From a virus, in the IMG/VR virus record IMGVR_UViG_3300006100_001587, positions 1-36,176 of that record: a DNA stretch of 36,176 nt; one strand, 5' to 3'. Shown here piece by piece: positions 36,025-36,176 of this stretch (positions are counted from its first letter, which is position 1; the number at the start of each line of letters is the position of its first letter). A model generated the notes under the pieces. It had not been told where the DNA came from, did no database searches, and saw only the letters and a program-made list of their open reading frames with translations. The translations under genes and the position numbers were made by a program.

Positions 36025-36176
36025 GGGCCTGTACTAGATTCGACTCTGTGGCAGACGTATTAGAAGCAAGCAGGATTAGTAAATCCTTTATAAATTACTA
36101 CAAAAACAAACGGCATTATTCAAAGCCTCAAGAACGCAGTCGCTTCTGTAATGGATTCATTCAATACAAGCGAAAG
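36025..36176 (+). ncRNA. ssrA: tmRNA (SsrA-like), 5' part; 3' end outside window
   Basis: The start GGGCCTG, then CTAGATTCGAC, matches the 5' end of tmRNA (compare GGGGCTG...TGGATTCGAC in E. coli). A perfect pseudoknot follows: GGAT/ATCC (36073-36076 with 36083-36086) and TAGTAA/TTACTA (36077-36082 with 36095-36100), in the place of PK1. Twelve bases later GCA (36113) opens a 12-codon frame to TAA (36149), the likely tag. Its end is Ser-Leu-Leu, not Leu-Ala-Ala. The +2 alternative starting at GGC stays open to the window edge. The tRNA-like 3' half should lie downstream. Confidence 0.78.

Overview
The window is a piece of a large, AT-rich, T4-type (myovirus-like) double-stranded DNA phage genome. 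Recognisable homologues of T4 replication, recombination and late-transcription proteins lie mostly on the plus strand: UvsY, UvsW, gp55, gp47, gp46, gp43, UvsX, gp41, gp32 and gp45. Most genes overlap or nearly touch, and many joints are ATGA or TAATG. Starts that are not coupled usually lack a clear Shine-Dalgarno sequence and sit in A/T-rich leaders. Together with two fucosyltransferase families, this hints at a Bacteroidota (Flavobacteria-like) host. The host call is an inference.

Layout. Positions 1-3548, mostly minus strand: a truncated QueD-like gene, small low-complexity Ala/Pro/Gln-rich proteins that may be virion-associated, a GIY-YIG nuclease and a small ferredoxin, plus a plus-strand SleB-type cell-wall hydrolase. 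3592-6949: uvsY-like, uvsW, gene 55 sigma and gene 47 nuclease. 6946-14209: six glycosyltransferases (including adjacent GT11 and GT10 fucosyltransferases) and a dATP/dGTP diphosphohydrolase-like gene surround gene 46, so the 46/47 pair is split. 14242-19899: DNA polymerase followed without a break by a DpdA-like guanine transglycosylase, a 76-residue unknown, a DpdN-like formyltransferase, a P-loop kinase-like protein and QueF. 19938-28309: two tiny basic peptides, UvsX, DnaB-like helicase, DHH phosphoesterase, two unknowns in the T4 33-59-32 position, gp32-like SSB, sliding clamp and FolE. 28344-32362: small unknown proteins, a ClpP-like protease and an HNH nuclease. 32391-36176: an accessory RNA region with tRNA-Thr, an abnormal tRNA-like RNA, an apparently undescribed structured RNA with a pseudoknot, tRNA-Trp, -Pro, -Gly, -Met and -Arg, interspersed small genes including a GT17 glycosyltransferase and a cupin, and at the right edge the 5' part of a tmRNA.

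The main system is a 7-deazaguanine DNA modification pathway. FolE and QueD begin preQ0 synthesis, QueF reduces preQ0 to preQ1, the DpdA-like enzyme would exchange guanine in DNA, and the formyltransferase would cap the preQ1 amine, predicting a 7-(formylamino)methyl-7-deazaguanine mark. QueE and QueC are not in the window and must come from elsewhere in the phage or from the host. Other points to check: a hairpin that holds the GTG start of the DNA polymerase gene (compare the T4 gp43 autoregulatory operator), a phage tmRNA whose most likely tag does not end in the usual Leu-Ala-Ala, and the two unusual RNAs at 32627-32826.
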